NCBI RefSeq assembly: GCF_900461105.1
Contig: NZ_UFWZ01000001.1
Coordinates: 1,984,001-2,048,000 of the forward strand
DNA from: Clostridium putrefaciens
Lineage (GTDB): Bacteria > Bacillota > Clostridia > Clostridiales > Clostridiaceae
Length of the DNA stretch: 64,000 nucleotides
Reading direction: 5' to 3'
Numbering within the stretch: the first letter of the stretch is position 1; every line of letters begins with the position of its first letter. A program made the translations under genes and the position numbers. Below are positions 17,353-26,254 of the stretch, in pieces. Under the pieces are notes generated by a model. It did not search any database. It was not told the origin of the DNA and was given only the letters and a program-made list of their open reading frames with translations.

Positions 17353-17655
17353 CTATTTTCTTATATCCAAAAGGCTTCCTTTATATATCTCTTTTGTAGT
17401 ACTTTTGTGATCTTTTGTAGCCTTAACCTCTATATCCTGAACCTTCACTGCACTTACAAATATCTTATTATCTTTTTTTATATGCTTAAATGAATCAACC
17501 TCTTCTTTTTGTAACTGTTGACCTGTGCCTTCTTTTCCTTGTTCTAAATCCTTATTTATAGATATGTCTTCTTTAGAGTGTACCTTACCTTCTTTTGTTT
17601 TTGAATTAATCTCATTCCTAAGTTCGCTATCGATTTTATTTAATCTAAATTCCAT
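17353..17655 (-). CDS. Small charged hypothetical protein in the late flagellar operon
   Basis: A 100-residue, very polar product rich in Lys, Glu, Asp and Gln, with no hydrophobic core, membrane segment or recognisable domain. It is probably largely disordered. It lies 12 bp upstream of fliS and about 70 bp after flaG and is read with them. Composition resembles small regulators or chaperone-like proteins of flagellar operons, but I do not recognise the family. Confidence 0.65.
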   Translation of the reverse strand: MEFRLNKIDSELRNEINSKTKEGKVHSKEDISINKDLEQGKEGTGQQLQKEEVDSFKHIKKDNKIFVSAVKVQDIEVKATKDHKSTTKEIYKGSLLDIRK

Positions 17656-17724
17656 TACATCACCTCAATAACAGCATTAAAGTATAAATTGGAATTAATA
17701 TCTTCAGTTTAAAGATTAGCTGAA

Positions 17725-18084
17725 TCAAGCTTTTTTATCTACTATTATTCCAACCATTTCACACATACTTGCTACCATATCTAATATTTTATGTGGCGGA
17801 AGTTCCATTACAACTTCCTTAGTTTCATTATTCACTATTTTTATCATAATACTATTGAGCTTATCATGTCTTTCATATACTACATGAACATCTTCTCCAG
17901 CTAGAAACTTATTTAATTTATCTACTGACATCTTAACTTGTCTTTCTCTAAACTCTTTATCCTTCGGGTTTATCTTTTTAACAGGTGTATCTACAACCTT
18001 TTTGTGAACCTTAACATTTTCTATTTCATTTTTAACATAGTCCGTAGAACCTTGTCTTCTTTGACCTATTCCTGTAACTTCCAT
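17725..18084 (-). CDS. flaG: FlaG family protein
   Basis: The 119-residue product has the FlaG domain in its C-terminal half: VKMSVDKLNKFLAGEDVHVVYERHDKLNSIMIKIV, then the conserved VMELPPHKILDMVASMCEMVG. The N-terminus is basic and probably flexible. FlaG is linked to control of filament length in several bacteria, but its mechanism is unsettled. It follows csrA by about 25 bp. Confidence 0.9.
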   Translation of the reverse strand: MEVTGIGQRRQGSTDYVKNEIENVKVHKKVVDTPVKKINPKDKEFRERQVKMSVDKLNKFLAGEDVHVVYERHDKLNSIMIKIVNNETKEVVMELPPHKILDMVASMCEMVGIIVDKKA

Positions 18085-18109
18085 ATTAATCCCCCCATCT
18101 ATATTTTTA

Positions 18110-18325
18110 TTATTTCTTTAAAGCTTTTAATATATCTATGCTAAATTCTGTTGCCTTTTTATTTTCTTCCATTACCTCATCATAAAGTTCTCTACGCAAT
18201 ATCTTAATATCCTTTGGCGCAGATATCGCGAGTCTTACACTACCGTCATCTACTTTAACTATTGTAATTTCGATATTATCTCCTATAAGTATAGATTCAT
18301 TTTTTTTTCTAGTTATAACTAGCAT
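18110..18325 (-). CDS. csrA: Carbon storage regulator / translational repressor CsrA
   Basis: The 71-residue RNA-binding protein begins [20 protein letters not shown] and contains [18 protein letters not shown]. These are the two strands that form the RNA-binding faces of the CsrA dimer, including the conserved Arg of the RRE segment. It lies 4 bp after fliW, the Firmicute arrangement in which FliW sequesters CsrA until flagellin is exported. Likely targets are the two flagellin leaders in this window. Confidence 0.97.
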   Translation of the reverse strand: MLVITRKKNESILIGDNIEITIVKVDDGSVRLAISAPKDIKILRRELYDEVMEENKKATEFSIDILKALKK

Positions 18326-18329
18326 TTTA

Positions 18330-18755
18330 TCACTCCCTAATTATAGGATATTTTATAGAAAAGTTTTCATCTTCTAATATTATTTGTTCCCCTAAAGACT
18401 CTTTTATATTTATAATTATAGGTGCTCTTAGATTAGCAGTTATCTTACTTACATCAGAGTTCAATGTTACCGTATTTAAAATAAGCACATCTTCTTCTTT
18501 TTTAATAGACAGCTTGTCGATAATTTCATCGCTTAGTTCCACTTCATATTCTTTTATAAATTCGAATGGTGAAACTACTATAAGTCCAATCTCTTCATCT
18601 TCAATAGAATGTAATATTTTAAAAATATCGCTACCATCTACAGATAACAGTATAAAATTCTTTAAAGATTCGAATGCTGGCAACCCTTTGTTAAACTTTA
18701 TAATGTCCCTTTCTTGAAAACTTACTGTTCCATGGTACTTAGTTTTAACTTCCAT
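18330..18755 (-). CDS. fliW: Flagellar assembly factor FliW
   Basis: FliW is the protein antagonist of CsrA and also binds flagellin, so it couples flagellin translation to export. The 141-residue product starts [21 protein letters not shown] and has [16 protein letters not shown] and [12 protein letters not shown], all typical of FliW. It is followed immediately by csrA, with the ribosome site of csrA near the fliW stop. Confidence 0.97.
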   Translation of the reverse strand: MEVKTKYHGTVSFQERDIIKFNKGLPAFESLKNFILLSVDGSDIFKILHSIEDEEIGLIVVSPFEFIKEYEVELSDEIIDKLSIKKEEDVLILNTVTLNSDVSKITANLRAPIIINIKESLGEQIILEDENFSIKYPIIRE

Positions 18756-18814
18756 GTATTCACACCCCCTTATACAAGTCTTAACTTACAAAATATATGT
18801 TTTAAATATACTAT

Positions 18815-19795
18815 TTATCTCAAATAATCCAATAAGGTTGGTTGCATTATCCTGGCACTAGCCTGAAGTGCTGCCACATATACTGATTGCATAGCCGCAA
18901 CTTCAATGCCTTTTTCTGTAATATCTACATCCTCAACTTCTGAAAGTATCTCTATCAAATTAAAATTTTCTTCTGTGTTTCTTTCTTTTGCAGAATCCAT
19001 TCTATTTTGTCTAGCTCCTACTCCAGCTCTCAATTTCAATACATTATCTATAATATCACTTATACCCTGTAGATCTTCCATTATTAACTTATTTCTATCC
19101 TCTTCTTTATCACTACCTAAATGATTTACTATATCCCCAAAAACCTTTCTGACATCTAAAGGTTCACCTTTATCATTTTTAAACTCTGTAATTTCCTGTG
19201 CAGTTACATTATATTCTATATATACACTTTGAGCTATTTCTACTTTAAGTTTTGATCCTATCATATTGTATTCGCTTGCGTTTGCTTGAATATCTACTAA
19301 TTCACTGCCGTCTCGCAATGCATATCCTAGTTTACTATTACCATTTTCTTTTACTACAGTCATAGGTTTAGATAGCCCTCTTGTTCCACCAAATATATAT
19401 TTACCATCAAAACTAGTATTCACTATTTGAGAAAACTCTTCTATCTTTTCATTTATTTCATCTCTAACTGCTTTTCTCTCTGAAATACTATATGAGGCAT
19501 TCCCAGTAGACACCAATAGTTCTCTAACCCTCTTAAGAACTTCTCCTGCTTGCCCTAGGGATGTGTCTGCCGAATCCAACCAATTTATTGTATCTTTTAT
19601 ATTTGAATTATACTGCTTATTTGCAACTATATCAGAATTAATTTGCATAATTCTTGAAACTTTAGAAGGATCATCAGAAGGTTTTCTCACTTGCTTACCT
19701 GATGTGGATTGTTCTTGTAATGTTTTCATTTTACTAAGATTAGTTCTCATATCACTTAAAAAGTTATGAGTAAGCATCTTGTTTGTAACTCTCAT
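18815..19795 (-). CDS. flgL: Flagellar hook-associated protein 3 FlgL
   Basis: FlgL joins hook and filament above FlgK. The 326-residue product resembles flagellin at both ends: MRVTNKMLTHNFLSDMR with GKQVRKPSDDPSKVSRIM, and DITEKGIEVAAMQSVYVAAL at the C-terminus. The PSDDP motif is diagnostic of FlgL. It follows flgK by about 29 bp. Confidence 0.95.
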   Translation of the reverse strand: MRVTNKMLTHNFLSDMRTNLSKMKTLQEQSTSGKQVRKPSDDPSKVSRIMQINSDIVANKQYNSNIKDTINWLDSADTSLGQAGEVLKRVRELLVSTGNASYSISERKAVRDEINEKIEEFSQIVNTSFDGKYIFGGTRGLSKPMTVVKENGNSKLGYALRDGSELVDIQANASEYNMIGSKLKVEIAQSVYIEYNVTAQEITEFKNDKGEPLDVRKVFGDIVNHLGSDKEEDRNKLIMEDLQGISDIIDNVLKLRAGVGARQNRMDSAKERNTEENFNLIEILSEVEDVDITEKGIEVAAMQSVYVAALQASARIMQPTLLDYLR

Positions 19796-19823
19796 AATCT
19801 TACCACCATCTTCCTAATATATT

Positions 19824-21578
19824 TTACCTTTTCAGTCCATTTATTACAACATCCAACAGCTCGTCTATCGTGGCTATAACTTTAGCATTTGCTTGATATG
19901 AATGTTGAAATTGTATAAGATTTGTCATTTCTTCGTCTTCCGATACTCCTGATACACTTATTTTAGATTCTATAATAACACTTAAAACGTGCGTTTGAGT
20001 TTTAACCTTATTCTTAGTTTCCTGACCTTTAACACCTACAGAACTTACTATATCTTTGAAATACGAATCCATTTTCATACCTTGTATATTATTTTTTATA
20101 AAAAATTCATTTGGAGTAATATCAAAACCATTAATAGGTACTAACCCTGTTCTTGAATTTATTGTTGAACCAATTTCTTGTATCATAATTAAACTATCTT
20201 TTAATCCTGCTATAGCTAGTGCTCTTGAATTGTCAGACTCCCCTGAATTTTTATCTTTACCTACAATTATTTTCATAGCATCTTTAATTATTTCAGGGTT
20301 TACAGCTATATTGCTTGCATTAATCTCATCTTCAGTTCCTCCATCTTTGTTAACAAAAAATAAGATTTGTTCTGCAGGGTCAATGCCTTTAGTATGTATA
20401 GCATTAACCGACCATGCTAAAGCCTTAGCTAATTTATTTAAATCTTTTTCATATCCTTCAACATCTTTGTGAATTGACATTAATCCACTTAGTTCACCTT
20501 TAGACGCTTTAAATATAGCCTTATTAAGAGATTTAGGATCATTTAAATTAAGCACACTTCCTACTATGGTTCCTAAGGAATTACCTAATACATCAACAGG
20601 TTCGCCTTTAGTATTTGTCCAAATTACACCTGAGTGTTCTAATTCTTTAGCAACTTGTGACGCCTTATCTTTATCCACATTTACTGTAGTAGTAACCTTG
20701 TTTTCGATATTAAGCTTATTTCCAAGTTTATAATAAGTTATTTCAATTTCTCCAGTATTTTGCCCCGCTGCATCCTTTTTTACTTCAATGCTATCTACAT
20801 AGGATAATCGGTGTACATCCACTTCATTATTAACAGCTTTCACCATGTTAAGACTATAACCCTCTGCTTTAAGATTTATACCCTGATTACTAGTCTTTTC
20901 AATATTTATATTACATTTTAAACTAAGCTGATCTAATAACAAATCTCTTTTATCCATAAGATCATTAGGCATTTTACCAGCTACACTTATTTTTATTATT
21001 TCTTGATTTAATTTATCTATTTGATCTAGCATTGAATTTACTTCGGTTACTGCTCCTCTAGTAATTTCTTTAGAATTAGTCTTTATTTGTTCAAATTGTA
21101 CATAAGTATGATTTAAAGTTGAAGCTAATGATGAAGATTTCTGTGCTGCTACTATTCTAGAATTTGATCCTTGAGTATGCTTTGAAACATCTTGCCACGC
21201 TTTAAAAAATTCTCCCATTAAATTAGATATCCCTGTATCTGTAGGTTCATTTAATACGCCTTCTATCTCTGACAAAAACTTATACCTCGTATTATTTTCA
21301 CCTAACTCACTAGTTCCCATCCTTACTTGAAAATCTATAAAAGAATCACGAATTCTTTCTATACATTCAATCTGAGATCCTGTACCTAATTGCCCTGGTT
21401 CAGCTGAATTGTGTATACTTGGGGTAGCAAATGGCCTCGTTGTAGTAATTTTTGCTCTTTGCCTTGAGTATCCTTCCGTATGGGTATTAGCTAAGTTATG
21501 GGAAGTAACGTCTAGAGCCTTTTGTTGAGTAAACATACCACTCTTCGCTATATTAAAAGTTCCAAATAATCCTGACAT
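19824..21578 (-). CDS. flgK: Flagellar hook-associated protein 1 FlgK
   Basis: FlgK forms the first hook-filament junction layer. The 584-residue protein starts SGLFGTFNIAKSGMFTQQKA with SHNLANTHTEGYSRQRAKI, the rod/hook family helix, and ends SYQANAKVIATIDELLDVVI, the paired C-terminal helix. The middle part is the variable outer domain. It lies between flgN (its likely chaperone) and flgL. Confidence 0.96.
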   Translation of the reverse strand: MSGLFGTFNIAKSGMFTQQKALDVTSHNLANTHTEGYSRQRAKITTTRPFATPSIHNSAEPGQLGTGSQIECIERIRDSFIDFQVRMGTSELGENNTRYKFLSEIEGVLNEPTDTGISNLMGEFFKAWQDVSKHTQGSNSRIVAAQKSSSLASTLNHTYVQFEQIKTNSKEITRGAVTEVNSMLDQIDKLNQEIIKISVAGKMPNDLMDKRDLLLDQLSLKCNINIEKTSNQGINLKAEGYSLNMVKAVNNEVDVHRLSYVDSIEVKKDAAGQNTGEIEITYYKLGNKLNIENKVTTTVNVDKDKASQVAKELEHSGVIWTNTKGEPVDVLGNSLGTIVGSVLNLNDPKSLNKAIFKASKGELSGLMSIHKDVEGYEKDLNKLAKALAWSVNAIHTKGIDPAEQILFFVNKDGGTEDEINASNIAVNPEIIKDAMKIIVGKDKNSGESDNSRALAIAGLKDSLIMIQEIGSTINSRTGLVPINGFDITPNEFFIKNNIQGMKMDSYFKDIVSSVGVKGQETKNKVKTQTHVLSVIIESKISVSGVSEDEEMTNLIQFQHSYQANAKVIATIDELLDVVINGLKR

Positions 21579-21591
21579 CTTTCCACCTCAT

Positions 21592-22002
21592 TTATTTACC
21601 TACTCTTCCCAATGAATTATAGGTTGTATTTTGTCTCTTAGGGTTTATTATATTTAACATTTTTGTTGTATAACCGATTTTTTGTTTTAATAAAGATTCA
21701 TTAAAGTCTTTTTGAAGAACTAAGGACTCAACAAATCCTTTTATATCTCGATAACTATCTTCTAATTCCTCATCATTTAATTCTTTAATTATTTCACTCA
21801 TAGCTCTTCCTTTTGTAACAGCCCTTCTTTTTACCTCAGCTTTGGCAATAGTCTTATTACAATTTTCAATATGTTCTACTATGGCTTCTAATTTAAATAC
21901 CTCATCTTTAAGAATATATTCATGTTGTTTTTCTAAAAGATTTAATAAGTCTTTTAGACATATACTTTCTTCATTAATTATATCCTTTAATTCTATTTTC
22001 AT
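21592..22002 (-). CDS. flgN: FlgN-family export chaperone
   Basis: A 136-residue, all-helical protein (DLLNLLEKQHEYILKDEVFK with later coiled-coil stretches) that matches the FlgN/YvyG type by length and by place between flgM and flgK. FlgN guards FlgK and FlgL before export. Sequence conservation is weak in this family, so the call relies on context as well as helical pattern. Confidence 0.85.
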   Translation of the reverse strand: MKIELKDIINEESICLKDLLNLLEKQHEYILKDEVFKLEAIVEHIENCNKTIAKAEVKRRAVTKGRAMSEIIKELNDEELEDSYRDIKGFVESLVLQKDFNESLLKQKIGYTTKMLNIINPKRQNTTYNSLGRVGK

Positions 22003-22011
22003 ATGATAAAT

Positions 22012-22287
22012 TTACCTGCCTTTCATACTCAGCAATATCTTTTTTGCTATTAATTTAGAATCCACATTATATGTCCCCTCCCTTATACTAACCTTTATAT
22101 CCTCTACTTTCTTTTCATCACACATTGTCTTTATATCATTACCTTGCATATTGCTTAAGCTTTTAGCTATAGACGATATTTCAATAGAATCCTTTTTGAT
22201 CTTTGTATCATTATTTTCATTTATCCTTTTAATGTCCCCATAAGATTTTATATAACTAGTGTTGTGATTAATAGATTTAATATTCAT
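22012..22287 (-). CDS. flgM: Anti-sigma-28 factor FlgM
   Basis: FlgM binds sigma-28 until the hook is complete and is then exported, releasing late gene expression. The 91-residue product has a disordered polar N-terminus and the conserved C-terminal half: DSIEISSIAKSLSNM, then VSIREGTYNVDSKLIAKKIL, the core FlgM motif. I use the ATG at 22287, with GTGGAG before it, rather than a TTG seven codons upstream. It is first in the late operon behind a sigma-28-like promoter, which would make a negative feedback loop. Confidence 0.93.
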   Translation of the reverse strand: MNIKSINHNTSYIKSYGDIKRINENNDTKIKKDSIEISSIAKSLSNMQGNDIKTMCDEKKVEDIKVSIREGTYNVDSKLIAKKILLSMKGR

Positions 22288-22459
22288 ATAAACATCTCCA
22301 CTTTCCAACTAACGTTTTAATAAGAAAATTATAAAACATTAAATTTTATAATAAAGACTTATTTTCACATTAATACTTTAAATTTTATAAACATAACGTA
22401 TATAATCTCTTATTATCTTTTTTAATAACACTTTTCATATTTAAATTAATACTAATTAA

Positions 22460-22486
22460 TTATCGTATAGTCTTTTCAAAAGTTTA
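22460..22486 (-). promoter_or_regulatory. Sigma-28-type promoter of the flgM late operon
   Basis: TAAA (22483-22486), 15 bp, then TACGATAA (22460-22467) on the minus strand. It implies an unusually long leader of about 165 nt before flgM. That leader is AT-rich and I found no clear structure in it. Confidence 0.78.
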
Positions 22487-22502
22487 GATAAATACCTATA
22501 AA

Positions 22503-22586
22503 TAAAAGTGTAAAGCTAATGTGATTTATAAAGATTCCTATTACCTAAGAAAACTTTATAAAACAGCATTATACCTTACACTTTTA
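22503..22586 (-). terminator. Long stem-loop after fliY (terminator of the chemotaxis operon)
   Basis: Outer arms AAAAGTGTAA and TTACACTTTT, then TAATG/CATTA, then TTTATAAAG/CTTTATAAA, make a stepped hairpin of about 84 nt just past the fliY stop. It ends in TTTTATTTAT on the minus strand. Together with the sigma-28 promoter below it, it explains most of the 331-bp gap between fliY and flgM. Confidence 0.65.
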
Positions 22587-22618
22587 ATAAATTAAATACT
22601 CAGCTATAACTTAAAAGG

Positions 22619-23812
22619 TTATTTCACAAATGTTTTAACTCTCTCTGCATTATTTACTATGTTTGTAATTCTAACCCCGAAGTTTTCATCTACTACAACT
22701 ACTTCACCATAAGCTACTCTTTTACCATTTACTAATATTTCTACAGGTTCTTCTGCTAATTTATCTAATTCTACTAAGGAACCTGTGCCTAAATTTAAAA
22801 TATCTTTTATAGATTTTTGTGTTCTTCCAAGTACCACTGATATTTCTAGTGGTACATCTAAAATAAGATCTATATTACGGGCACTACCTTTAACGGAATC
22901 ACCTTCCAATGGTTGGAAAGATGCCTTTTGAATTTCTATTGCTTCATTTTTTATACTCATCACTTCTTCAATGGGTTTCTCATAAACCTTATTATAGTTA
23001 CAAGTGTCATAAGACCCCTTCCTTTCAGTATCTTTATTTTGAATTTCTTTATTGATTATAACTTCTTCATTTTCTTTAACCTTTGAAGATGATTCCAAAT
23101 TTTCTTCATCATTTTCTTCTAGCAATTCTTCTTCACCCATCATGATCTTAACGATTCTTTTACCTGTTTTCAATGGCAAAACTTGCATTATGGTGCTATC
23201 TACCAAACTTCCGATTGTCATTCTAAATGACACCCTTATTACAAGTTCATCTTCAGTCATATCTTCTACTAGAGGATCTGTTGTATCTAACCAAATCTTA
23301 GATATTGGAGGTGATATATTAACTTCTCTCCCAAGCATAGTAGCCATAGATGTAGCAGATGATCCTATCATTTGATTCATAGCTTCCGAAACAGCACTAA
23401 TCTCTATTTCAGAAAGATCTTCTATTGGTTGTGAACCATCTCCACCCATCATAAGACTAGATATGACAGAAGCATCTGGCGTTCTCATCACCAAAAGATT
23501 TTTCCCAAGTATACCACTTATAAATTCAACTTCTAAAGCTATATTTGGCACTTCAAATGAATTTCTAAGTTCTCTTAAACTTATTAAGCTCACTATAGGT
23601 GTTGTGATACTTACTTTTTGATTTATTATTTGGGAAAGCGTGGTAGATGCTGATCCCATAGTTATATTACCTATTTCTCCAAGTAAGTCCTTGTCCATAT
23701 CAGAGATTTCATCTTCTGCTATGTTTACATCATCATTTAAAATCATGTTACTTTCCTCATCGCCTTTTAATAAAGAATCTATTTCTTTTTGTGAAAGGAA
23801 TCCATTACTCAT
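22619..23812 (-). CDS. fliY: Flagellar switch phosphatase FliY
   Basis: FliY is the Gram-positive C-ring protein that also dephosphorylates CheY-P. The 397-residue protein begins with a CheY-P-binding peptide like that of FliM (LSQKEIDSLLKGDEES). It has two CheC-type active-site motifs (GEIGNITMGSASTTL and SEAMNQMIGSSATSM, each with the Glu/Asn pair), then a charged linker (about 230-300) and a C-terminal FliN/SpoA domain (DVPLEISVVLGRTQKSIKDI to GEVVVVDENFGVRI). The start overlaps the end of fliM by 8 bp. Confidence 0.96.
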   Translation of the reverse strand: MSNGFLSQKEIDSLLKGDEESNMILNDDVNIAEDEISDMDKDLLGEIGNITMGSASTTLSQIINQKVSITTPIVSLISLRELRNSFEVPNIALEVEFISGILGKNLLVMRTPDASVISSLMMGGDGSQPIEDLSEIEISAVSEAMNQMIGSSATSMATMLGREVNISPPISKIWLDTTDPLVEDMTEDELVIRVSFRMTIGSLVDSTIMQVLPLKTGKRIVKIMMGEEELLEENDEENLESSSKVKENEEVIINKEIQNKDTERKGSYDTCNYNKVYEKPIEEVMSIKNEAIEIQKASFQPLEGDSVKGSARNIDLILDVPLEISVVLGRTQKSIKDILNLGTGSLVELDKLAEEPVEILVNGKRVAYGEVVVVDENFGVRITNIVNNAERVKTFVK

Positions 23813-24797
23813 AAAATTGCACTTCCTTATCTATAATATCCAAGATTTTCACACCTCTATTTTTGCCAATAATGCCCGGTTTAGCATAAAAACTTTCTTC
23901 ATTTTCTACTAAAATCTTTATAGCATTATCATATTTATTATCTAACATAATAACATCCCCAATAGTTAACTGTAAAAAGTCTTCTACAGTTAATGATGAC
24001 TTACCAAGTACAGCACCTAGTGATACGTCTACAACATCTAATCTGTTTTTTAACTTTTGCCTAGATTCCGTCAAAATCTCTTCTTCATTTTGTTGGAACC
24101 AATATTGAACTACCAATTTATCTAAAAACTTCTCTATACTCAAATAAGGTATGCAAATGTTTATAAATGTGCTGTTTCCACCCAATTCCACAGAAAATGT
24201 TACTAATGCAACAGGTTCTTTGGGTGCTAACGTTTGATTTAATGCAGGATTTGTTTCAATCCCCTCTATTTCTGTATCAATCTCTAAAACATCTTCCCAA
24301 GCCAACTTTAAGTTGTCTATAAGACCTTTATTAATCTGAGTTATTATATTTTTATCTATATCTGTAAACTCTCTTGTTTTATAGTTTTCTTCAGCCTTAC
24401 CACCTAATAATATATCTATAATTTGAAACACAAATTGTGGATTAGTTTCAAACAATATTGACCCCTCTAATGGATTCATCTTAAATATAGTAAGTATAGT
24501 CGGTGTAGGGATTGAACGTATGAATTCTTCATATGTTATTTGTTCTACAGATTGTATCTCTATCTTTACGTTAGTTCTAATTTGAGCTGAAAGATAATTT
24601 GATATAATCCTTGCATAATTGTCATGAATCAATTCTAAAGTTCTTATATGATCTTTAGAAAACTTTTGCGGACTTCTAAAATCATAAGGTTTTACTTTCT
24701 GCCTTTCTTCCTCTGGAAGCTCATCTGGCTCAATTTCACCTGAAGACAAGGCAGACAGCAACGCATCAATTTCTCCTTGAGATAATACTTCTGCCAC
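23805..24797 (-). CDS. fliM: Flagellar motor switch protein FliM
   Basis: FliM is the main C-ring component that binds CheY-P. The N-terminal peptide LSQGEIDALLSAL is the CheY-P docking site; the middle CheC-like domain (YDFRSPQKFSKDHIRTLELI) and the C-terminal SpoA domain (VDVSLGAVLGKSSLTVEDFL) follow. At 330 residues the length is normal. It lies 9 bp after cheW and overlaps fliY, so switch and signalling genes are coexpressed. Confidence 0.97.
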   Translation of the reverse strand: MAEVLSQGEIDALLSALSSGEIEPDELPEEERQKVKPYDFRSPQKFSKDHIRTLELIHDNYARIISNYLSAQIRTNVKIEIQSVEQITYEEFIRSIPTPTILTIFKMNPLEGSILFETNPQFVFQIIDILLGGKAEENYKTREFTDIDKNIITQINKGLIDNLKLAWEDVLEIDTEIEGIETNPALNQTLAPKEPVALVTFSVELGGNSTFINICIPYLSIEKFLDKLVVQYWFQQNEEEILTESRQKLKNRLDVVDVSLGAVLGKSSLTVEDFLQLTIGDVIMLDNKYDNAIKILVENEESFYAKPGIIGKNRGVKILDIIDKEVQFYE

Positions 24798-24806
24798 TCT
24801 ATTCCC

Positions 24807-25208
24807 TCATTTCTTTAGTAATTTATTTATATCTATTAATGTAACAATTCTACCTTTTAAATTTATAATACCTTTATGATAACTAGCAACTTCTTTTTCT
24901 GTAACTCTTTCAATAATATCCTCTTTTATCGCTAGAACTTCATCGACTTGATCAACCATTATAGCCACTTGTTCTTCTCTCAATTTTAGAATTATTATAT
25001 TATTTTGTTTTTGGTTTGAATCTTTCATATTTAAAAGCATGTTTATATCTAAAAGAGATACTATGCTTCCTCTTAAATTTATGAGTCCCTTTATATGTTT
25101 TGGGGCTTTATGTACCTTTGTTATCCTCATAATATCATTTATACCTTGAACCATCGAGGCTTCAATGGCAAATTGTTCATCATTTATATTAAATATTACT
25201 ATTTGCAT
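24807..25208 (-). CDS. cheW: Chemotaxis adaptor CheW (first copy)
   Basis: CheW links chemoreceptors to CheA. The 133-residue single-domain protein has INDIMRITKVHKAPKHIKGLINLRGSIVSLLDIN, written here only as key parts: the P-x-x-IKGLINLRG motif and a matching second half ending GIINLKGRIVTLIDINKLL. It is shorter than the second CheW of this window (31060-31518) and sits between cheY and fliM. Two CheW paralogs in one operon suggest different array roles or dosage. Confidence 0.95.
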   Translation of the reverse strand: MQIVIFNINDEQFAIEASMVQGINDIMRITKVHKAPKHIKGLINLRGSIVSLLDINMLLNMKDSNQKQNNIIILKLREEQVAIMVDQVDEVLAIKEDIIERVTEKEVASYHKGIINLKGRIVTLIDINKLLKK

Positions 25209-25221
25209 ATAAAAACTCTCC

Positions 25222-25581
25222 TTAATCTATAGCTTTTTTTAAAGCTTCTAAAACCCTATCTACTTGGAATGGCTTCACTATAAAGTCTCTAGCACCTGCC
25301 CTCATAGCATCCATAACCATAGTTTGTTGCCCCATAGCGCTGCACATTATTATTTTTGCAGATGAATCAAATTGTCTTATATTTTTAACTGCTTCTATAC
25401 CATCCATATCAGGCATTGTTATATCCATAGTTACAACATCCGGTCTTTCCTTTTTATACATTTCTACAGCCTTAATACCATTACTTGCTTCACCCACCAC
25501 TTCAAATCCATTCTTTTCAAGGATATCCTTAATCATCATTCTCATAAAAGCCGCATCATCAACAATCAACACTTTTGCCAT
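25222..25581 (-). CDS. cheY: Chemotaxis response regulator CheY
   Basis: A 119-residue single receiver domain. The acidic pair is in VLIVDDAAF, the phosphoacceptor is D53 in TMDITMPDMDG, the switch Thr/Ser is in IIMCSAMG, and the conserved Lys is in DFIVKPF near residue 104. CheY-P binds the FliM and FliY N-terminal peptides to set rotation. It lies between cheC and cheW. Confidence 0.97.
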   Translation of the reverse strand: MAKVLIVDDAAFMRMMIKDILEKNGFEVVGEASNGIKAVEMYKKERPDVVTMDITMPDMDGIEAVKNIRQFDSSAKIIMCSAMGQQTMVMDAMRAGARDFIVKPFQVDRVLEALKKAID

Positions 25582-25598
25582 TTTTCATACCTCCAACT

Positions 25599-26216
25599 TT
25601 AAATTAATCCCAGTGCATTTAACATCTTATCTAAAGATCCCGGCTTCGGGATATAATAAAAATGTGCACCAATATTATTATTTTCATCATTATTTATATC
25701 GTTATTTAAAAATGTAGTTTCAATATCTAATACATAATCATCATATTGGCCTGTCTCAATAAATATGGTGCTAAGAATAGCTCCTAACATATCATAAGTC
25801 ACAGCCGGCACAGATGGAATTATCAATAGATTTGTAAGCTTTCCTATAGCATTCATATAAGACCCTGCTATTATATTTCCCACTTCACAAAGTACTGAGT
25901 ACCCCATATCATTTATAGTATCTACCTTAGTTCCTGTGAGTAACCCTATTATATTTAAAGCTACTTCATTATTAAGTATAAATAGTATATTTCCAGGCGC
26001 ATCACCAAGCACTCTAACAACAACTCCAACCAATGGGTTTTCTCCATCTATTCGAGAAAAGATATCTTCAAATTTTACTATATTAATATCTGGAACTGTC
26101 ATATCTATCCTCTTATTTAACAGTTGAGAGAATGATGTAACTGCATTACCTGATCCAATATTACTCATTTCTTTTAAAGCATCAAGTTGTATATCATCTA
26201 ACTTTAAATAATTCAT
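25599..26216 (-). CDS. cheC: CheY-P phosphatase CheC
   Basis: The 205-residue protein has two CheC active-site helices, ALKEMSNIGSGNAVTSFSQL and LCEVGNIIAGSYMNAIGKL, each with the Glu/Asn pair that positions water for CheY-P hydrolysis. It partners with CheD, which is encoded in the same operon. The start has AGAGGTG slightly far upstream (about 13 bp). Confidence 0.94.
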   Translation of the reverse strand: MNYLKLDDIQLDALKEMSNIGSGNAVTSFSQLLNKRIDMTVPDINIVKFEDIFSRIDGENPLVGVVVRVLGDAPGNILFILNNEVALNIIGLLTGTKVDTINDMGYSVLCEVGNIIAGSYMNAIGKLTNLLIIPSVPAVTYDMLGAILSTIFIETGQYDDYVLDIETTFLNNDINNDENNNIGAHFYYIPKPGSLDKMLNALGLI

Positions 26217-26254
26217 TATACATTATACACCTCTATCTTTCAAGATAATATTTA

